The notes below the pieces were generated by a model. It had not been told where the DNA came from, searched no databases, and was given only the letters and a program-made list of their open reading frames with translations. A stretch of DNA of 64,000 nt from Delftia sp. PS-11 (lineage in GTDB: Bacteria > Pseudomonadota > Gammaproteobacteria > Burkholderiales > Burkholderiaceae_C). The DNA lies in the NCBI RefSeq assembly GCF_029870285.1, contig NZ_JACSYA010000015.1, positions 1-64,000 of the forward strand. The letters are read 5' to 3'. How positions within the stretch are numbered: the stretch's first letter is position 1; every line of letters starts with the position of its first letter. The position numbers and the translations under genes are program-made. Of this stretch, positions 63,424 through 64,000 are shown piece by piece.

Positions 63424-64000
63424 ATGGTCATCGCCACCTCTCACCGCACCTTCGCATACGCCTGCCTGGGCCTGAGCATGTCTCTGGTCGGCAGCTATGT
63501 CGCGCTGTCCAAGCCGCTGGCGGCTGTTTTCCCGGTGCTGCTGCTGGCGTGGATGCGCTTCGGCATCGGCGCCATTGCCATGCTGGGATGGCTGCGCAGG
63601 CCGCCCGAGGAGGCCAGGCTGTCCCGCCGGGCGCGGGCTCTGCTGTTTCTTGAGTCGCTGTTCGGCAACTTCCTGTTCACCATTTGCATGGTCACGGGCA
63701 TCAGCATGACCAGCGCCGTGACGGCCGGTGTGACCATGTCGGCCATTCCGGCAACGGTCGCCCTGATGAGCTGGCTGCTGCTGCGCGAACGTGTGGCACA
63801 GCGTACCTGGCTGGCCGTGGCACTGGCCGTCGCGGGCATTGCTCTGTATGCGCTTTCGCGCGAGCAGCCTGCGGTGCAAGCAGGTCCGCAGCCGCCTGCA
63901 GGCGCGGCATGGCTGGGACAGCTGCTGCTCATCGGCGCCGTGCTGTGCGAGTCGCTGTACGCCGTGATCGGCAAGCACCTGACAGCCTCCATGGGCCCCC
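63424..64000 (+). CDS. DMT-family (EamA) permease, 3' end cut by window
   Basis: The first 192 residues of a ten-helix drug/metabolite transporter. Several hydrophobic segments are visible (YACLGLSMSLVGSYVALSK, LLAWMRFGIGAIAMLGWLRR, ALMSWLLLRERVAQRTWLAV), with the EamA-typical MSAIPATVALMSW and LRE motifs at the end of the first half. The frame runs off the window. It is divergent from aceA. Substrate unknown. Confidence 0.85.
   Translation, partial: MVIATSHRTFAYACLGLSMSLVGSYVALSKPLAAVFPVLLLAWMRFGIGAIAMLGWLRRPPEEARLSRRARALLFLESLFGNFLFTICMVTGISMTSAVTAGVTMSAIPATVALMSWLLLRERVAQRTWLAVALAVAGIALYALSREQPAVQAGPQPPAGAAWLGQLLLIGAVLCESLYAVIGKHLTASMGP

Overview
The window is high-GC DNA typical of a beta-proteobacterium of the order Burkholderiales, most likely family Comamonadaceae (Delftia, Comamonas or Acidovorax type). 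The assignment rests on the gene order thrS-infC-rpmI-rplT-pheS-pheT-ihfA-merR-tRNA-Pro, on Bug-type (TctC) substrate-binding proteins without linked permeases, on the BioMNY biotin transporter and on many LysR regulators. It is inferred from gene content and order, not from a database search.

Layout. 1-9000: a truncated acyl-CoA ligase, a HugZ-like flavin protein, an outer-membrane barrel, the RNA helicase HrpA and a membrane-anchored metallophosphoesterase. 9000-12600: a GntR regulator with a signal-less substrate-binding protein, the YddG exporter, and decayed fragments of a Bug protein, an aldehyde dehydrogenase and a LysR regulator. 12.7-15.2 kb: an H-NS paralogue and a two-gene nucleic-acid repair operon (ATP-dependent RNA ligase plus an HD-phosphoesterase/polynucleotide kinase fusion). 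15.6-19.5 kb: a second deletion scar (LysR/tautomerase), then an amidohydrolase-Bug operon with a divergent LysR gene. 19.5-25.5 kb: VapBC, an MFS transporter, ArgA, a Tat-lipoprotein class A beta-lactamase, a GST and a LysE exporter.

25.5-34.7 kb is a complete sugar/polyol catabolic locus: RpiB-type isomerase, ribose-type ABC importer (ATPase, binding protein, permease), an SDR and a zinc dehydrogenase, a SorC regulator, and a divergent DhaK-DhaL kinase. The combination of two dehydrogenases, a ketose kinase and an RpiB isomerase fits uptake and oxidation of a tetritol (erythritol/threitol) or similar polyol, then phosphorylation and isomerisation. Palindromic operators lie in the divergent promoter region.

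34.7-45.5 kb: dsbB, the sulfate ABC operon (sbp-cysT-cysW-cysA), an RBBP9-type hydrolase, a LysR/azoR pair, a DUF3011-ricin lectin protein, a zinc-ribbon protein and an ECH/HIBYL-CoA hydrolase family enzyme. 46-51.4 kb: bioM-bioN-bioY run directly into an AMP ligase, an atypical thiolase and a nitroreductase, ending at a bidirectional terminator shared with an orphan metQ. 52.4-61.5 kb: an OB-fold protein, two identical tRNA-Pro(GGG) genes, merR, ihfA, pheT, pheS, rplT, rpmI, infC and thrS, all on the minus strand. 61.8-64 kb: isocitrate lyase and the start of a DMT permease.

The most notable new-looking element is the thrS leader (about 61560-61682). It holds a 16-codon reading frame with four Thr codons, followed by three mutually exclusive pairings that end in an intrinsic terminator just before thrS. 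This is the architecture of classical ribosome-mediated attenuation. Other structured RNA elements lie between thrS and infC, infC and rpmI, and rplT and pheS, and infC appears to use a non-canonical ATA start.
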